In this document: in pieces, positions 1 to 12,179 of the stretch
How positions within the stretch are numbered: position 1 is the first letter of the stretch
Layout: the number at the start of each line of letters is the position of its first letter
Assembly (NCBI RefSeq): GCF_014251595.1
Contig: NZ_CP059192.1
Coordinates: 566,992 to 630,991, forward strand
Source: Blattabacterium cuenoti
GTDB taxonomy: Bacteria > Bacteroidota > Bacteroidia > Flavobacteriales > Blattabacteriaceae
DNA length: 64,000 nucleotides
Direction: 5' to 3'
Made by a program: the position numbers and the translations under genes
Notes under the pieces: model-generated
The model's input: only the letters and a program-made list of their open reading frames with translations
The model's database searches: none
Told to the model about the DNA's origin: nothing

Positions 1-85
1 GAGAACCCCAAAATTCTTCAACAGTATTTCCGATAGGAGTAATAGACCCAATTCCAGTAACGACTACTTTTTTTAATTCCTCCAT
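1..85 (-). CDS. fabF: Beta-ketoacyl-ACP synthase II, N-terminal fragment (cut by window edge)
   Basis: Only the first 28 codons are in the window. The reverse strand reads MEELKKVVVTGIGSITPIGN, the typical start of FabF/KAS II, followed by TVEEFWGS. The enzyme condenses malonyl-ACP with acyl-ACP in fatty-acid elongation. The catalytic Cys-His-His residues lie outside the window. It sits directly downstream of acpP on the same strand with a 31-base gap, the usual acpP-fabF arrangement. The assignment rests on the N-terminal signature and the neighbour; a different KAS family member is possible. Confidence 0.85.
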   Translation of the reverse strand, partial: MEELKKVVVTGIGSITPIGNTVEEFWGS

Positions 86-116
86 ATACATAATAAATAC
101 ATAAAATGCATTTGTT

Positions 117-386
117 TCAATCCGTTTTTTTTTCTTCTTCGCTATTTTTTTCCATTAAAAGACTTTCTATAGCGTGTACGGCTTCACCTACTGTTGTGAT
201 TTTTTCAGCCTTTTCATCCGAAATACTAATATTAAATTCTTTCTCAAACTCCATAATAAGTTCTACTATATCTAGAGAATCTGCTCCTAAATCGTTAGTA
301 AAACTAGCATTAGGAGTTATATCATTTTCTTCTATACTTAATTTTTCTACAATAAGAGCATTTACTTTGGATGCAATATCAGACAT
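117..386 (-). CDS. acpP: Acyl carrier protein
   Basis: Carrier of growing acyl chains in type II fatty-acid synthesis, and acyl donor for lipid synthesis. The protein is 89 residues with the GADSLD motif; Ser37 is the 4'-phosphopantetheine attachment site. The acidic helix after it ([13 protein letters not shown]) is the part of ACP that docks with Fab enzymes. I start at the ATG at 386 (MSDIASKV), which matches the ACP family; the frame stays open to an ATG at 437 but those extra 17 residues are not ACP-like. The C-terminal tail ([11 protein letters not shown]) is a little longer than in E. coli ACP. It is followed by fabF and divergent from pckA. Confidence 0.95.
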   Translation of the reverse strand: MSDIASKVNALIVEKLSIEENDITPNASFTNDLGADSLDIVELIMEFEKEFNISISDEKAEKITTVGEAVHAIESLLMEKNSEEEKKTD

Positions 387-477
387 AGATTCATAATTTT
401 TTTTATGATACAAAATTAGTAAACTTTTGTAAATCATATATAAATTTGCTTTAATCGTAAATAGTACATGATATATT

Positions 478-2061
478 ATGATCTCTTTGTCTCTAGAAAA
501 TTATGGAATTTTTAATTCTTTATACAATTGGCAATTAACGCCTCATAAATTACAAAAAATTATTCTTCATAATAAAATGGGAGTAGAAACTGAATCCGGA
601 GTTTTATCCGTAAAAACAGGTTTCTTCACTGGAAGATCTCCCAAAGATCGATTTATTGTAAAAGATAATATTACAAAATCAACAATTTGGTGGGATGAAA
701 AATTCAATCAATCTTTTGATTCAGAAAAATTTGATGGATTATATCAAAAAGTAACCCAATATTTATCAGGAAAAACATTATATGTTCGAGATGGATATCT
801 TTGTTCCGATAAACGTTATCAATTGAATGTTCGTTCTATTAGTGAATATCCATGGTCTGATCTGTTTATTTATAATTTATTTTTAAGATTTGAAAAGTTA
901 GAAAAAATTATACCAGATTGGTTATTATTATGTGCTCCAGGATTTTTAGCCAATCCTGTAAAAGATGGGACACGAAATAAAAATTTTTCTATATTAAATT
1001 TTTCTAAGAAAATAATCCTAATTGGAGGATCAGGATATACAGGTGAAATTAAAAAATCCATATTTTCTGTTTTAAATTTTATACTTCCTATGTATAAAAA
1101 TGTTTTTCCGATGCATTGTTCTGTAAATGTGGGGAAACATAAAAAAGACACAGCTTTATTTTTTGGTTTATCTGGAACAGGAAAAACTACTATTTCTAAT
1201 GACATAAATAGAAATTTGGTAGGAGATGATGAACATGGATGGACTTATGATAATATTGTATTTAATTTTGAAGGAGGGTGTTATGCTAAAATATTGGGTA
1301 TTTCTAAACAAAATGAACCTATGATTTATCATGCTATAAAAAAAGGAGCTCTATTGGAAAACGTAATTTTCAAAAAAAACACTAGAAAAGTAGATTTTTC
1401 GAATGACGCCATTACTCAAAATATAAGAGTAAGTTACCCTATTTATTTTATAAATAATATAGAGAAAAAACTATTATCTTCCAATATTAAAAATATTTTT
1501 TTTCTCACATATGATGCTTTTGGAGTATTGCCACCTATATCTAAACTGAATAAAACGCAATCTTCTTATTATTTTTTATTAGGATATACTTCTAAAGTTG
1601 CTGGGACTGAATTAAATATTCAACAACCAAAAGCAACTTTTTCTTCTTGTTTTGGAGCTCCATTTATGCCTTTACATCCCGTTCATTATACAAAAATGTT
1701 TATGAAAAAATTAGAGAATACTGAAATAAATGTTTGGATGGTCAATACGGGATTGATATCGGGAGGATATTCATATGGATATAGAATAAAATTAGATGAT
1801 ACACGTAAAATAATTCAAAGTGCTTTGAATGGTTCTTTATCAGAAGTTTCTTACGAAAAATATCCTATTTTTAATTTTCAAATACCAAAATATTGTCCAG
1901 GTGTATCTTATAATATATTGAACCCTAAATTTTTATGGAAAAATGAAAAAACATATCAAAATAAAGTGAAAATACTGGCAGAAAAATTTATTCGACATTT
2001 TGATATATATAGACAATATATAGACGAAGATATTTTATCTGGAGGGCCTATTTTAGAATAA
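478..2061 (+). CDS. pckA: Phosphoenolpyruvate carboxykinase (ATP)
   Basis: Interconverts oxaloacetate plus ATP with PEP plus CO2 and ADP, linking the TCA cycle to PEP. The 527-residue length fits the ATP-dependent family. Visible motifs are GRSPKDRF near residues 52-59 (oxaloacetate/PEP binding) and the kinase-1a P-loop GLSGTGKTT at 230-238, followed by DDEHGW, the metal-binding region. The arginine-containing QNIRVSYP segment near residue 318 is also typical. It is transcribed divergently from acpP with about 90 bases between starts, and converges on ribE with an 8-base gap. In an endosymbiont without complete sugar uptake it would be gluconeogenic or anaplerotic; that direction is inference. 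Confidence 0.96.
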   Translation: MISLSLENYGIFNSLYNWQLTPHKLQKIILHNKMGVETESGVLSVKTGFFTGRSPKDRFIVKDNITKSTIWWDEKFNQSFDSEKFDGLYQKVTQYLSGKTLYVRDGYLCSDKRYQLNVRSISEYPWSDLFIYNLFLRFEKLEKIIPDWLLLCAPGFLANPVKDGTRNKNFSILNFSKKIILIGGSGYTGEIKKSIFSVLNFILPMYKNVFPMHCSVNVGKHKKDTALFFGLSGTGKTTISNDINRNLVGDDEHGWTYDNIVFNFEGGCYAKILGISKQNEPMIYHAIKKGALLENVIFKKNTRKVDFSNDAITQNIRVSYPIYFINNIEKKLLSSNIKNIFFLTYDAFGVLPPISKLNKTQSSYYFLLGYTSKVAGTELNIQQPKATFSSCFGAPFMPLHPVHYTKMFMKKLENTEINVWMVNTGLISGGYSYGYRIKLDDTRKIIQSALNGSLSEVSYEKYPIFNFQIPKYCPGVSYNILNPKFLWKNEKTYQNKVKILAEKFIRHFDIYRQYIDEDILSGGPILE

Positions 2062-2069
2062 GTAAAATT

Positions 2070-2672
2070 TTAAGTTTTTTTACAATAATGTTGTATACGT
2101 TTTTGAACATATTTTCCTAAAATATCAAACTCTACGTTTACAACATCATCGATCTTATTTAAATGAAGATTGGTTTTTTCATAAGTATAAGGAATAATAG
2201 ATACGTTAAATATATATTGAGTACATGTTACTATAGTCAGACTTATTCCATTAATAGCAATAGAACCTTTTTCTACAACTACATAATCCAATTTTTTTTT
2301 AGATTTAAAAAAAAATAACCAACTTCCATTTCTATTTTCAATCTTAATAATTTTAGCAATTGTATCGATATGTCCTTGAACTATATGTCCATTTAACCTT
2401 TCATGTAATATTATTCCTCTTTCTAAATTTATTTCATCTTGAATCTTTAAAAAATTTAAATTCGTACATAATAAAGTTTCTTCAGAAGCTATGACTGAAT
2501 AAGTTTTTTTATTGATATTCATAACACTTAAACATATTCCATTGTGACAAATACTTTGATTGATTTTAATTTCGTTATTTAAAAATGGATTATTGAAAGT
2601 GATATATAGATTGTTTTTTTCACGATTTATTTGATGCACTTTTGTAGTACATTCTACGATGCCAGTAAACAT
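2070..2672 (-). CDS. ribE: Riboflavin synthase, alpha subunit
   Basis: Dismutates two molecules of 6,7-dimethyl-8-ribityllumazine into riboflavin. The 200-residue protein begins MFTGIVE, the invariant start of the family, and contains two tandem lumazine-binding barrels (about residues 1-95 and 96-190). The second barrel has GHIVQGHID followed by GSIAINGISLTIV, the family signature. A C-terminal helix is expected for trimerisation. It faces pdxA divergently across 46 bases. With ribF at 5585 it shows that the symbiont finishes flavin synthesis itself. Confidence 0.94.
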   Translation of the reverse strand: MFTGIVECTTKVHQINREKNNLYITFNNPFLNNEIKINQSICHNGICLSVMNINKKTYSVIASEETLLCTNLNFLKIQDEINLERGIILHERLNGHIVQGHIDTIAKIIKIENRNGSWLFFFKSKKKLDYVVVEKGSIAINGISLTIVTCTQYIFNVSIIPYTYEKTNLHLNKIDDVVNVEFDILGKYVQKRIQHYCKKT

Positions 2673-2718
2673 AAATAAATATAAATCATTAATAATCTTT
2701 TAAAATTAATTATATAAT

Positions 2719-3759
2719 ATGAATTATAGAAAAAAAAAAATTAAAGTGGGATTCACTACAGGAGACATTAACGGAATAGGAATAGAGATTTTTTTAAAAG
2801 TATGTTGTAAAAAAAATATTTTAGATTTTTTTACTCCAATATTATTTGGATCTACTAAATTATGTTTTTTTTATAAAAAAATTTTAAATATGGAAATCAA
2901 TAATATACGAGAAATAAAAAATTTTAAAGAAGTGTCTGATTATAAAATCAATGTATTTAACATATGGAAAGAAGACATCAAATTTGAATCTATAAGAATT
3001 AATCATCCTGAATCCGGAAAATATCCTATTTTATCCTTAAAAAAAGCTGTAAAAGCTTTAAAAGAAGGAAAAATAGATGTACTTGTAACAGCACCAGTCA
3101 ATAAAAAATGCATGAATTTTAAAAATTTTTCATTTATAGGTCATACTGAGTATCTACAAAATGTTTTAGAAGGAGAATCATTAATGTTGATGATTCATGA
3201 CATTTTAAAAATTGCCTTAGTCACCAATCATTTACCCTTAAAAAAGATAAGTTCAGAATTAAATATAAAAAAAATAATAAAATCAATTAAAATTTTACAT
3301 CAATCTATGATCATTGATTTTTCTGTAGAAAAACCTAAAATTGCGGTTTTAGGATGCAATCCTCATTCAAGTGATAATGGACTAATAGGAAATGAAGAAA
3401 AAACAAAAATTAAACCCGCTATTGATAATTTGTTTCAAAAAAAAGGATGGTTAATTTTCGGACCTTATTCTTCGGATAGTTTTTTTGGAAATCAAAGTTA
3501 TATAAATTTCGACGCTATTTTAGCTATGTATCATGATCAAGGATTAATTCCTTTTAAAACATTAACTTTTAATCAAGGAGTTAATTTTACAGCTGGACTT
3601 TCTCACATACGAACATCTCCCGATCATGGAGTTGCTTATGATATAGCTAAAAAAGGAATCGCTAATGAAAATTCATTCGAGGAAGCCATCTTTCATGCTA
3701 TAAAAATATTCAAAAATAGAAAAGAATATATGAAATTGAGTTCATCCAAATTATCATAA
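2719..3759 (+). CDS. pdxA: 4-hydroxythreonine-4-phosphate dehydrogenase
   Basis: NAD-dependent, metal-dependent oxidation of 4-phosphohydroxy-L-threonine to the unstable aminoketone that PdxJ condenses with deoxyxylulose phosphate. The protein is 346 residues, normal for PdxA. Motifs are GDINGIG near the N-terminus, TAPVNKK and IGHTEYL mid-protein, and the divalent-metal histidines in MYHDQG (near residue 270) and SPDHGVAYD further on. Its last 6 bases overlap the end of atpC on the opposite strand. PdxJ (61804) and PdxH (32680) are also in this window, so three steps of the DXP-dependent vitamin B6 pathway are encoded here at separate loci. Confidence 0.95.
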   Translation: MNYRKKKIKVGFTTGDINGIGIEIFLKVCCKKNILDFFTPILFGSTKLCFFYKKILNMEINNIREIKNFKEVSDYKINVFNIWKEDIKFESIRINHPESGKYPILSLKKAVKALKEGKIDVLVTAPVNKKCMNFKNFSFIGHTEYLQNVLEGESLMLMIHDILKIALVTNHLPLKKISSELNIKKIIKSIKILHQSMIIDFSVEKPKIAVLGCNPHSSDNGLIGNEEKTKIKPAIDNLFQKKGWLIFGPYSSDSFFGNQSYINFDAILAMYHDQGLIPFKTLTFNQGVNFTAGLSHIRTSPDHGVAYDIAKKGIANENSFEEAIFHAIKIFKNRKEYMKLSSSKLS

Positions 3760-3990
3760 AATTATAACAACCATATTTTTTTTTACTTGTAAAATACCAC
3801 CTAATATTTGAATTTCCTTTTTTTTTTTATCTTTTTCTAATTGTAATTTTAAAAAACCATTTTTTAATATAGAAATAAATGGAGCATGATCTTTCAAGAT
3901 TTGAAAATATCCATAATAGCCAGGTGCTATAATAGAAATTATATCTCCTTGATACAAAATTTTACGGGAACTAATAATTTTTATTTTCAT
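3754..3990 (-). CDS. atpC: F1F0 ATP synthase epsilon subunit (short form)
   Basis: Central-stalk subunit of F1 that joins gamma to the c-ring. It has 78 residues and corresponds to the N-terminal beta-sandwich only (MKIKIISSRKILYQGD ... GYYGYFQILKDHAPF). The C-terminal helical hairpin that inhibits the enzyme in many bacteria is not there; short epsilon subunits are usual in this phylum, so this is not a truncation peculiar to the strain. It follows atpD by 4 bases on the same strand and overlaps the end of pdxA by 6 bases. Confidence 0.93.
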   Translation of the reverse strand: MKIKIISSRKILYQGDIISIIAPGYYGYFQILKDHAPFISILKNGFLKLQLEKDKKKKEIQILGGILQVKKNMVVIIL

Positions 3991-3994
3991 AAAT

Positions 3995-5506
<1,512 letters not shown>

Positions 5507-5535
5507 CTAGTCTTTTCTTTTTTTTAAAACATTTC

Positions 5536-5557
5536 TACAATTATATTTGCAATTGTA
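5536..5557. repeat. Inverted repeat in the atpD/ribF divergent spacer
   Basis: TACAATT (5536-5542) is repeated in reverse complement as AATTGTA (5551-5557) with an 8-base loop. The arms extend outward as CATTT and AAATG with one bulged base on the left arm. It lies in the 78-base region between the divergent starts of atpD and ribF, so it could be an operator or part of a 5' leader. In such AT-rich DNA a 7-bp arm can arise by chance, hence low confidence in function. Confidence 0.35.
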
Positions 5558-5584
5558 AATGTAAGAGAAAAAAAGACAAAAATT

Positions 5585-6526
5585 TTGAAAATTTATTCAT
5601 TGATTGATGAATTTTCTTCTTTTTATCCATGTGTATTTACGCTTGGAATTTTTGATGGAGTTCATATAGGTCATCAAAAAATTATTCAAAATTTAATTTT
5701 GAAATCTCAAAAAAAGTATTCTTCTGTTTTACTTACTTTTCATCCACATCCAAAAGAAATATTACATTCTGATAAAGAATTTTTTTACTTAAATACTCTA
5801 TCTGAAAGAATATCTCATTTGAAAAACATCGGAATAGAACACTTGATTATTCATCCTTTTACTATAAATTTTTCAAGATTAAAAGCAGAATATTTTTTAA
5901 AAAAAATCTTACAACCCAAATATAAAATTAAACAAATTATTACTGGATACGATTCTCATATTGGAAAAAATCAAGATAATTTTTATGAAGAATTAAAAAA
6001 ACGATCTCATCGTTATGGAGTGAAAGTTCATTCAGTCACTCCTTATAAATTGAAAAAAAAAATAGTCAGTTCGACTTACATACGTGAATCTCTTTTATTA
6101 GGGAATATACAATGGGCGAATCAAGCTTTGGGGTATTTTTATACATTGTCTGGAAATGTGATCAAAGGAAAAGGAATAGGAAGAATGATGAATTTTCCAA
6201 CTGCAAATTTACAAGTAGATTCTAAAAAATTAATACCTAAAAAAGGTGTTTATGCGGTAAAAATTAATTATTTAAATAATATGTATTTTGGAATGCTAAA
6301 TATAGGAATTAATCCTACCATAGAAAAAGAAAATAAAAAAACAAAGATCGAAGTACATATATTCGATTTTTTTGAAAATATATATGGAAAAAAAATCAAA
6401 ATTTTAATGATTCAAATAATACGTGAAGAAAAAAAATTTAATTCTATACAAGAATTGAAAAAACAAATATGTATAGATAAAAAAAATATACAAAAAATTT
6501 TTTCTTTTGAAAAAAAAAATAGATAA
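5585..6526 (+). CDS. ribF: Bifunctional riboflavin kinase / FAD synthetase
   Basis: Phosphorylates riboflavin to FMN and adenylates FMN to FAD. The 313-residue protein has the nucleotidyltransferase domain first (LGIFDGVHIGHQ near residues 20-31; STYIRE near 163-168) and the flavokinase barrel second (GKGIGRMMNFPTANL near 196-210; GVYAVKI following). The start is TTG at 5585 because the conserved N-terminus begins there and no ATG is near. It runs into the next gene with a 20-base overlap, suggesting co-transcription. Confidence 0.93.
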   Translation: MKIYSLIDEFSSFYPCVFTLGIFDGVHIGHQKIIQNLILKSQKKYSSVLLTFHPHPKEILHSDKEFFYLNTLSERISHLKNIGIEHLIIHPFTINFSRLKAEYFLKKILQPKYKIKQIITGYDSHIGKNQDNFYEELKKRSHRYGVKVHSVTPYKLKKKIVSSTYIRESLLLGNIQWANQALGYFYTLSGNVIKGKGIGRMMNFPTANLQVDSKKLIPKKGVYAVKINYLNNMYFGMLNIGINPTIEKENKKTKIEVHIFDFFENIYGKKIKILMIQIIREEKKFNSIQELKKQICIDKKNIQKIFSFEKKNR

Positions 6527-9155
6527 AATATTTCATCAGTGTATCTTGAAAAAGATCAATCATAAAATAATTTTTTTATCGAAGACTTCTATTATTATAG
6601 AATATATCAATAATAAATATAGTTCGAAATTTAGTTCTCAAACTCAATTTTTTACAATAGAAAAATTTTTTGAATTAATTTCAAAATTAAAAATTTTAGA
6701 TAATCATTCAACACTCCTTTACTTTTTTTCTCTTTTAAAAAAAGAAGATTTTATAGAAAAAAAATTTCATGATTTTTTTAATTGGGGACCTAAAATATTA
6801 AATGATTTTCATAATATAGATTTCAACATGATTAATGTTGAAAATTTTTTTTCTTCTATTATCTCTACAGAAAAAATTAACAAATGGAATCTTGATTATT
6901 TAAAACAGGAAAAATTATTCTTTTGGGAAAAAATTCGTGAGTATTATTATATTTTACAATCTAAACTTTTAAAAAGAGGAATTGCTTATCATGGAATGCT
7001 TTTTAAAATAGCTATCTCTTATTTAGATTCTTTTTTACATAAAAATTTAAATACAAAAATTATATTATTTATTGATGATATTGCATTTAATAAATGTGAA
7101 AAAGTTTTAGCTAAAAAAATTATTCAACAAGGATTAGTTTATAATTTATGTGAAAAAAATGTTTCATTTTCAACTTTAGAATCTATAAATAAGAACAGTA
7201 ATTATGAAATGCATTTGCAATATAATAATTTAAAAATTATTGGTGTTTCAAAAGAAATAGAACAAGTAAAAACTGTAGAGAATATTATATGTAAGTTGAT
7301 AAAAAAAAATCAAAAATACCACAAAATACTTTTAATCCCAGGAGATCAAAATTTGACAATTCCATTAGTACATACTATAAAAAAATTAGGAATTAATATA
7401 TCTTTTAACATAAATTATTCATTCAATAATATTTCTATTTATTATACTTTTTATTTCATATTGCAATTACTATTCAAAAAAGATAAATTCAAAAAATTTA
7501 CTAGACAAGATGTTATACAAGTATTATCTAATGGATATATACAAAAATTTTTTTTAAAAAAAGATTCAATTTTTTTTAAAAAATTGAATATAGAAAATGA
7601 TTCTGATTTTATTTGTGAAAAAAAAATAAAAAAATATTTACATAAAAATGATTTATGGATAATTTTTCAAATTCAAACTAATAATATCAAAATGATTCTT
7701 ACAAGTCTTATTAGTTTTATTAGAAAGTTGAAAAAATTTTTAATAACCAACATTAAAAAACATTTTTTGGAATTACAATTTATTTTTCAATTAGAAAGTT
7801 ATATACAAAAATTAAAAATCATAGTTAGAAAAAATAAAAATTTATCTTTAAAAATCAATGATTTGTTGAATATATATGAACAATTTACTCAAACAGGAAA
7901 TATACGATATATATATAAAAATAGAAGAGGATTATATGTAACGGGTTTTACTGATATTTTTTACAAAAATTTTGATGTTGTGATTATTACATCCTTTAAT
8001 GAAGGAGTAATTCCTCCAAATCATAATCATAATTGTTCTTTCATTCCCTTTGATATAGGTCAAAAATTACAAATCAATAACACCAATGAAAATTTTTATT
8101 TTGATCATTTAACAAGAATTATTCAATTTTCAAAACAAATATATTTAATATATAAAGATCAACCGGATGAAATTAATTCTGGAGAAAAAAGTCGTTTTAT
8201 TCATAGAATAGAAATAAATTCTAAAATTTCATCAAATTCATCCGAAAGAATCAAAAAAACATTTTTTCCTATAAGTTCTAAAAAATTACCTATTGTAATT
8301 CATAAAACAAAATCTATAATTCAATGTTTACATAAATTAATTCATACAGGGTTATCTCCTTCTTCTATTCATTTATACAATTATAATCCTATTTTATTTT
8401 ATTATAAGAAAATACTAAAGTTAAATGAACCAGAAAAAACGTCTTACAAAAAAAAAGTAGGAAAAATTATCCATGAAATATTAAAAATATTATATGATCC
8501 TATAAGAGGAAATTTGATAACCATCGATTATATACATAAAATGAAAAAGAATTATGAATCTGTTATAAAAAATATTTTTTTAGAAAAAAAAGAAATTATT
8601 GAAGGAAATAATATGTTTTTTTATTATGTCATCAAAAATTATGTAGAAAATTTCATTTCATGGGATGAAAAATTTGTGAAAAACGGACATAAAATTATTC
8701 TAAAAGAAGTGGAAATAAAAGTATCTTCGATATTAAATATCGGATCAAAAAAGGTTAATTTACATGGGATTATAGATCGTATTGATGAATATGATGGGAC
8801 TCCTCGTATTCTTGATTATAAAATAGGATTTTCAAAAATTAAAGAAATTAATATTTCTTTCAAAAATATTGATACCATTTTTTATGATCCATATTTTTCA
8901 AATACTATGCAATTACTTATTTATGTTTATTTATGGTTTCAATCATTTAAAGAAAGTAAAAAAAAATCTCCGATTATAGGCATCATTTCTCCCGAAATGA
9001 ATGGAGATATATTACAAGTTCCTATAAATATTTTTTGTGTTCAAGAAAAAAATATCACATATGAAAATTATAAAACCAATGTTCTTCCATTTCTTATCAA
9101 AAGAATTTCTGATATATTAGATCCTAATATTCCTATTATAGAAAAAACTTATTGA
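6507..9155 (+). CDS. AddB-like PD-(D/E)XK nuclease family protein
   Basis: An 882-residue protein whose C-terminal 250 residues look like the RecB/AddB-type nuclease: LSPSSIHLYNYNP near residue 615, KVGKIIHEILK after it, and GIIDRID ... ILDYKIGF near 754-772, which supplies the catalytic Asp, Asp and Lys. The N-terminal part is lysine- and isoleucine-rich, with no Walker A motif, consistent with the inactive helicase-like part of AddB. The cysteine often seen in the S-P-S...C-P segment for an Fe-S cluster is Asn here. The start is TTG at 6507, overlapping ribF by 20 bases. A role in double-strand-break repair with a UvrD/AddA-type partner is inference; no partner is in the window. The end overlaps leuB by 7 bases. 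Confidence 0.75.
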   Translation: MKKKIDKIFHQCILKKINHKIIFLSKTSIIIEYINNKYSSKFSSQTQFFTIEKFFELISKLKILDNHSTLLYFFSLLKKEDFIEKKFHDFFNWGPKILNDFHNIDFNMINVENFFSSIISTEKINKWNLDYLKQEKLFFWEKIREYYYILQSKLLKRGIAYHGMLFKIAISYLDSFLHKNLNTKIILFIDDIAFNKCEKVLAKKIIQQGLVYNLCEKNVSFSTLESINKNSNYEMHLQYNNLKIIGVSKEIEQVKTVENIICKLIKKNQKYHKILLIPGDQNLTIPLVHTIKKLGINISFNINYSFNNISIYYTFYFILQLLFKKDKFKKFTRQDVIQVLSNGYIQKFFLKKDSIFFKKLNIENDSDFICEKKIKKYLHKNDLWIIFQIQTNNIKMILTSLISFIRKLKKFLITNIKKHFLELQFIFQLESYIQKLKIIVRKNKNLSLKINDLLNIYEQFTQTGNIRYIYKNRRGLYVTGFTDIFYKNFDVVIITSFNEGVIPPNHNHNCSFIPFDIGQKLQINNTNENFYFDHLTRIIQFSKQIYLIYKDQPDEINSGEKSRFIHRIEINSKISSNSSERIKKTFFPISSKKLPIVIHKTKSIIQCLHKLIHTGLSPSSIHLYNYNPILFYYKKILKLNEPEKTSYKKKVGKIIHEILKILYDPIRGNLITIDYIHKMKKNYESVIKNIFLEKKEIIEGNNMFFYYVIKNYVENFISWDEKFVKNGHKIILKEVEIKVSSILNIGSKKVNLHGIIDRIDEYDGTPRILDYKIGFSKIKEINISFKNIDTIFYDPYFSNTMQLLIYVYLWFQSFKESKKKSPIIGIISPEMNGDILQVPINIFCVQEKNITYENYKTNVLPFLIKRISDILDPNIPIIEKTY

Positions 9156-10213
9156 TTTGTAATATATCTATCTATATAATCACCTACTTCTTCAGTAGAA
9201 GAAGATGATTTTGAATCACTCATAATATCTAGTGTAGATACTTCTTTTTCAAGAGAACTTTTAACAGCTTCTTCTAAAAGTTTTTTTTCTTGATGCATTC
9301 CGAAATACTCTAACATCATAGAACCTGAAAGAATAGATCCTAAAGGATTTGCTATATTTTTTCCTTTTGCTTTAGGATAAGATCCATGTATAGGTTCAAA
9401 CATCGATTTATCGTATCCTATAGAAGCTGAAGGTAATAATCCTAAAGAACTTGTTAAAACACTTGATTCATCTGAAATAATATCTCCAAACATATTATCC
9501 GTTAAAATAATATCAAATCTATTAGGATTCATAATAATTTGCATAGAGGCATTATCTATATACAAAAAATCTAGAAGAATATCTGGATAATCTAATGATA
9601 TTTTTTTAATGACTTCTCTCCACAATCTAGAAGTTTCTAACACATTAGCTTTATCCACTAATGTTACTTTTTTCTTACGATAAATAGCGGCTTTAAAAGC
9701 CATTTCGCCAATTCTTTCAATTTCGGATTTAGAATATATACAATAATCATAAGCTTTTTCTTCATTTTTATAACGACCTTTTTTTCCAAAATAAATTCCT
9801 CCTGTTAATTCTCGATATATAATAAAATCAACTTGATTTAAAAATTCCTTTTTGATAGGAGATTTGTCTAATAATTTAGGATAAATTACTATAGGACGAA
9901 TATTACAATATAAATTCATTTTTTTTCTGAGTTTCAATAAGCCATCTTCAGGTCTCATTCCTCTTGGATTATGATCATATTTAGGATCTCCTATACAACC
10001 AAATAAAACAGCATCTGTTTTTAAACAAGAATCTATAGTTTCTTTTGGCATAGGGTCTCCTAATTTTTTTATAGCTTCAGATCCAGCTAATATATATTTA
10101 TAATGAAATTCATGTCCATATTTTCTAGCTATAGAATTTAAAACTTTTATGGTTTGTTTTATAACTTCAGGTCCAATTCCATCTCCTTCTATGACAGAAA
10201 TATTTTTTATCAT
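9149..10213 (-). CDS. leuB: 3-isopropylmalate dehydrogenase
   Basis: Oxidative decarboxylation of 3-isopropylmalate to 2-ketoisocaproate with NAD, the third step of leucine synthesis. It has 354 residues with the family motifs GDGIGPEV near residue 10, [10 protein letters not shown] mid-protein, and [11 protein letters not shown] with the metal-binding aspartates, then [13 protein letters not shown] near the nicotinamide pocket. Its ATG overlaps the stop of leuD in an ATGA junction, so the two are translationally coupled. It is last in a leuA-C-D-B cluster. Confidence 0.97.
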   Translation of the reverse strand: MIKNISVIEGDGIGPEVIKQTIKVLNSIARKYGHEFHYKYILAGSEAIKKLGDPMPKETIDSCLKTDAVLFGCIGDPKYDHNPRGMRPEDGLLKLRKKMNLYCNIRPIVIYPKLLDKSPIKKEFLNQVDFIIYRELTGGIYFGKKGRYKNEEKAYDYCIYSKSEIERIGEMAFKAAIYRKKKVTLVDKANVLETSRLWREVIKKISLDYPDILLDFLYIDNASMQIIMNPNRFDIILTDNMFGDIISDESSVLTSSLGLLPSASIGYDKSMFEPIHGSYPKAKGKNIANPLGSILSGSMMLEYFGMHQEKKLLEEAVKSSLEKEVSTLDIMSDSKSSSSTEEVGDYIDRYITNQ

Positions 10214-10809
10214 ACTAAAAAAAATTTTCTATTTTTTTCAAAATTTTCTACATCATTTTTAATAGAAACTAAAAAATCTATATCATCATAACCATGGATG
10301 AAACAATTTTTCTTATATGGATGTATATAAAATGTATCAAATTCTCTTGTTTTTAATATTGTAACTTTTTGATTAATTAAATCAACTTTTATTTTAACTT
10401 TAGGATCTTTTTCAACTACGTTAAACAATTTTATTAAAAAACATTTGGATACTTCTACAGTTAATAATCCATTGTTTAATGCATTTTCCTTAAAAATATC
10501 AGCAAAAAAACTAGATATTATAACCCTAAATCCATAATCAAAAATAGACCATGCAGCATGTTCACGACTAGATCCACAACCAAAATTTCTTCCTGACAAA
10601 AGAATTTTTCCATGAAAATTAGAATTATTCAATATAAAATTTTTATTTAAAGAACCATCCTTTTGATAACGCCAATCCATAAAAAGATTTTTTCCACATT
10701 CTTTACGTTTAATTTCCTTTAAAAAACGAGCAGGTATAATTTGATCTGTATCAACATCTTCTATAAATAATGGAACAACCTGACTAATTAATATCGTAAA
10801 CTTTTTCAT
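10210..10809 (-). CDS. leuD: 3-isopropylmalate dehydratase small subunit
   Basis: Swivelling-domain subunit of isopropylmalate isomerase, paired with LeuC. It has 199 residues from the ATG at 10809 ([10 protein letters not shown]). Diagnostic motifs are [11 protein letters not shown] and [15 protein letters not shown], which binds substrate. An in-frame ATG at 10827 would add six residues; I prefer the inner one on family length. It overlaps the 3' end of leuC by 26 bases and leuB by 4 bases, a tight operon. Confidence 0.95.
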   Translation of the reverse strand: MKKFTILISQVVPLFIEDVDTDQIIPARFLKEIKRKECGKNLFMDWRYQKDGSLNKNFILNNSNFHGKILLSGRNFGCGSSREHAAWSIFDYGFRVIISSFFADIFKENALNNGLLTVEVSKCFLIKLFNVVEKDPKVKIKVDLINQKVTILKTREFDTFYIHPYKKNCFIHGYDDIDFLVSIKNDVENFEKNRKFFLV

Positions 10810-12178
10810 GAATATATTTATTAACATCTACTATTTTACCTTCAATAGATATAATTGCAGCAGTCAAAGGACTAACCAATAAAGTACGAGATCCTGGTCC
10901 TTGTCTTCCTTCAAAATTTCTATTAGATGTGGAAACACAATATTCTCCTGCAGGAATTTTATCATCATTCATTCCTAAACAAGCAGAACACCCTGGTTGA
11001 CGAAAATCAAATCCAGATTCTTTAAAAATTTTGTCTAATCCTTCTTTTTTCACTTGTCTTACAACTTGATTTGATCCAGGAACAACCATAACTTGTACAT
11101 GATTTGCTTTTTTTTTTCCTTTTATTATAGAAGCGACCAATCTTAAATCTTCTATTCTAGAATTGGTACAACTTCCTATAAAAATATAATTAATGATTTT
11201 TCCTATCAAAAATTCGCCGGAAGAAAACCCCATGTAATTAAGAGATTTACAATCCTTCTTCAAATAAGGAATTCTTTCAAATATTTTTATGGACATTCCA
11301 GGATTTGTTCCATATGTAATCATAGGTTCAATATTTTCAGCATTTAATATATGTTCTTTGTCAAATATTTTATTCTTATCCGTTTTTAAAGATTTCCAAT
11401 ATTCTATAATATTCTTTTCTTTGACTCTTTTGAATTCTTTACATTTTTTTACATAATCAAAAGTGATTTGATCTGGAGATATCAATCCACCTTTTGCTCC
11501 CATTTCAATACTCATATTACAAATAGTCATTCTTCCTTCCATACTCATTTTTTTTATAGTGGAACCTGTGTATTCTATAAAATATCCAACTCCAGCATTC
11601 ACTCCTAATTTTGATATTATATATAAAATAACATCTTTTGGAGTCACTCCTTTTTTTAAATTTCCATTTATTTGAATTCTCATTTGTTTAGGCTTGGATA
11701 ATAATAAACATTGGCTAGCCATAACCATAGAAACTTGACTAGTTCCAATTCCAAAAGCTATACAACCAAATGCTCCATGTGTAGATGTATGACTATCTCC
11801 ACAAACAATTGTCATACCAGGCATAGTATGTCCTAACTCAGGACCAATGACATGAACAATTCCATTATTTTTATCTCCTAATCCATATAATGTGATTCCA
11901 AATTTATTACAATTTTTTGTTAATAAGTTAATTTGTCTTTTAGATAAAGGATCTAAAATAGGTAAATGCTGACGAATTGTAGGAACGTTATGATCTGCTG
12001 TTGCTATAATTTGACGGGGTCTAAAAACAGATAAATTTCTTTTTTCTAACTCCATAAAAGCCTGAGGACTTGTTACTTCATGTATATAATGTCTATCTAT
12101 ATAAATAACATATATTTCATTTTCTAATTTTTTAACAATATGCGATTCCCAAATTTTATCAAATAATGATTTTAACAT
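10784..12178 (-). CDS. leuC: 3-isopropylmalate dehydratase large subunit
   Basis: Aconitase-family Fe-S subunit that isomerises 2- to 3-isopropylmalate. It has 464 residues. The three cluster cysteines are visible in [11 protein letters not shown] (one) and [10 protein letters not shown] (two). [21 protein letters not shown] and GIGTSQV are further family motifs. The gene begins one base after the leuA stop codon and its end overlaps leuD by 26 bases, so leuA-C-D-B is very probably one transcript. Confidence 0.97.
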   Translation of the reverse strand: MLKSLFDKIWESHIVKKLENEIYVIYIDRHYIHEVTSPQAFMELEKRNLSVFRPRQIIATADHNVPTIRQHLPILDPLSKRQINLLTKNCNKFGITLYGLGDKNNGIVHVIGPELGHTMPGMTIVCGDSHTSTHGAFGCIAFGIGTSQVSMVMASQCLLLSKPKQMRIQINGNLKKGVTPKDVILYIISKLGVNAGVGYFIEYTGSTIKKMSMEGRMTICNMSIEMGAKGGLISPDQITFDYVKKCKEFKRVKEKNIIEYWKSLKTDKNKIFDKEHILNAENIEPMITYGTNPGMSIKIFERIPYLKKDCKSLNYMGFSSGEFLIGKIINYIFIGSCTNSRIEDLRLVASIIKGKKKANHVQVMVVPGSNQVVRQVKKEGLDKIFKESGFDFRQPGCSACLGMNDDKIPAGEYCVSTSNRNFEGRQGPGSRTLLVSPLTAAIISIEGKIVDVNKYIHEKVYDIN

Positions 12179-12179
12179 T

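Noticed and set aside
106-396. Forward open frame of 96 codons at 106-396
   Set aside because: Antisense to acpP, low complexity Ser/Phe-rich translation; shadow of a real gene.
870-1205. Reverse open frame inside pckA
   Set aside because: Antisense shadow of the conserved PckA P-loop region; no family resemblance.
3754-3990. Short epsilon subunit as a truncation
   Set aside because: Short AtpC without the C-terminal hairpin is usual in Bacteroidota, so not a peculiarity of this genome.
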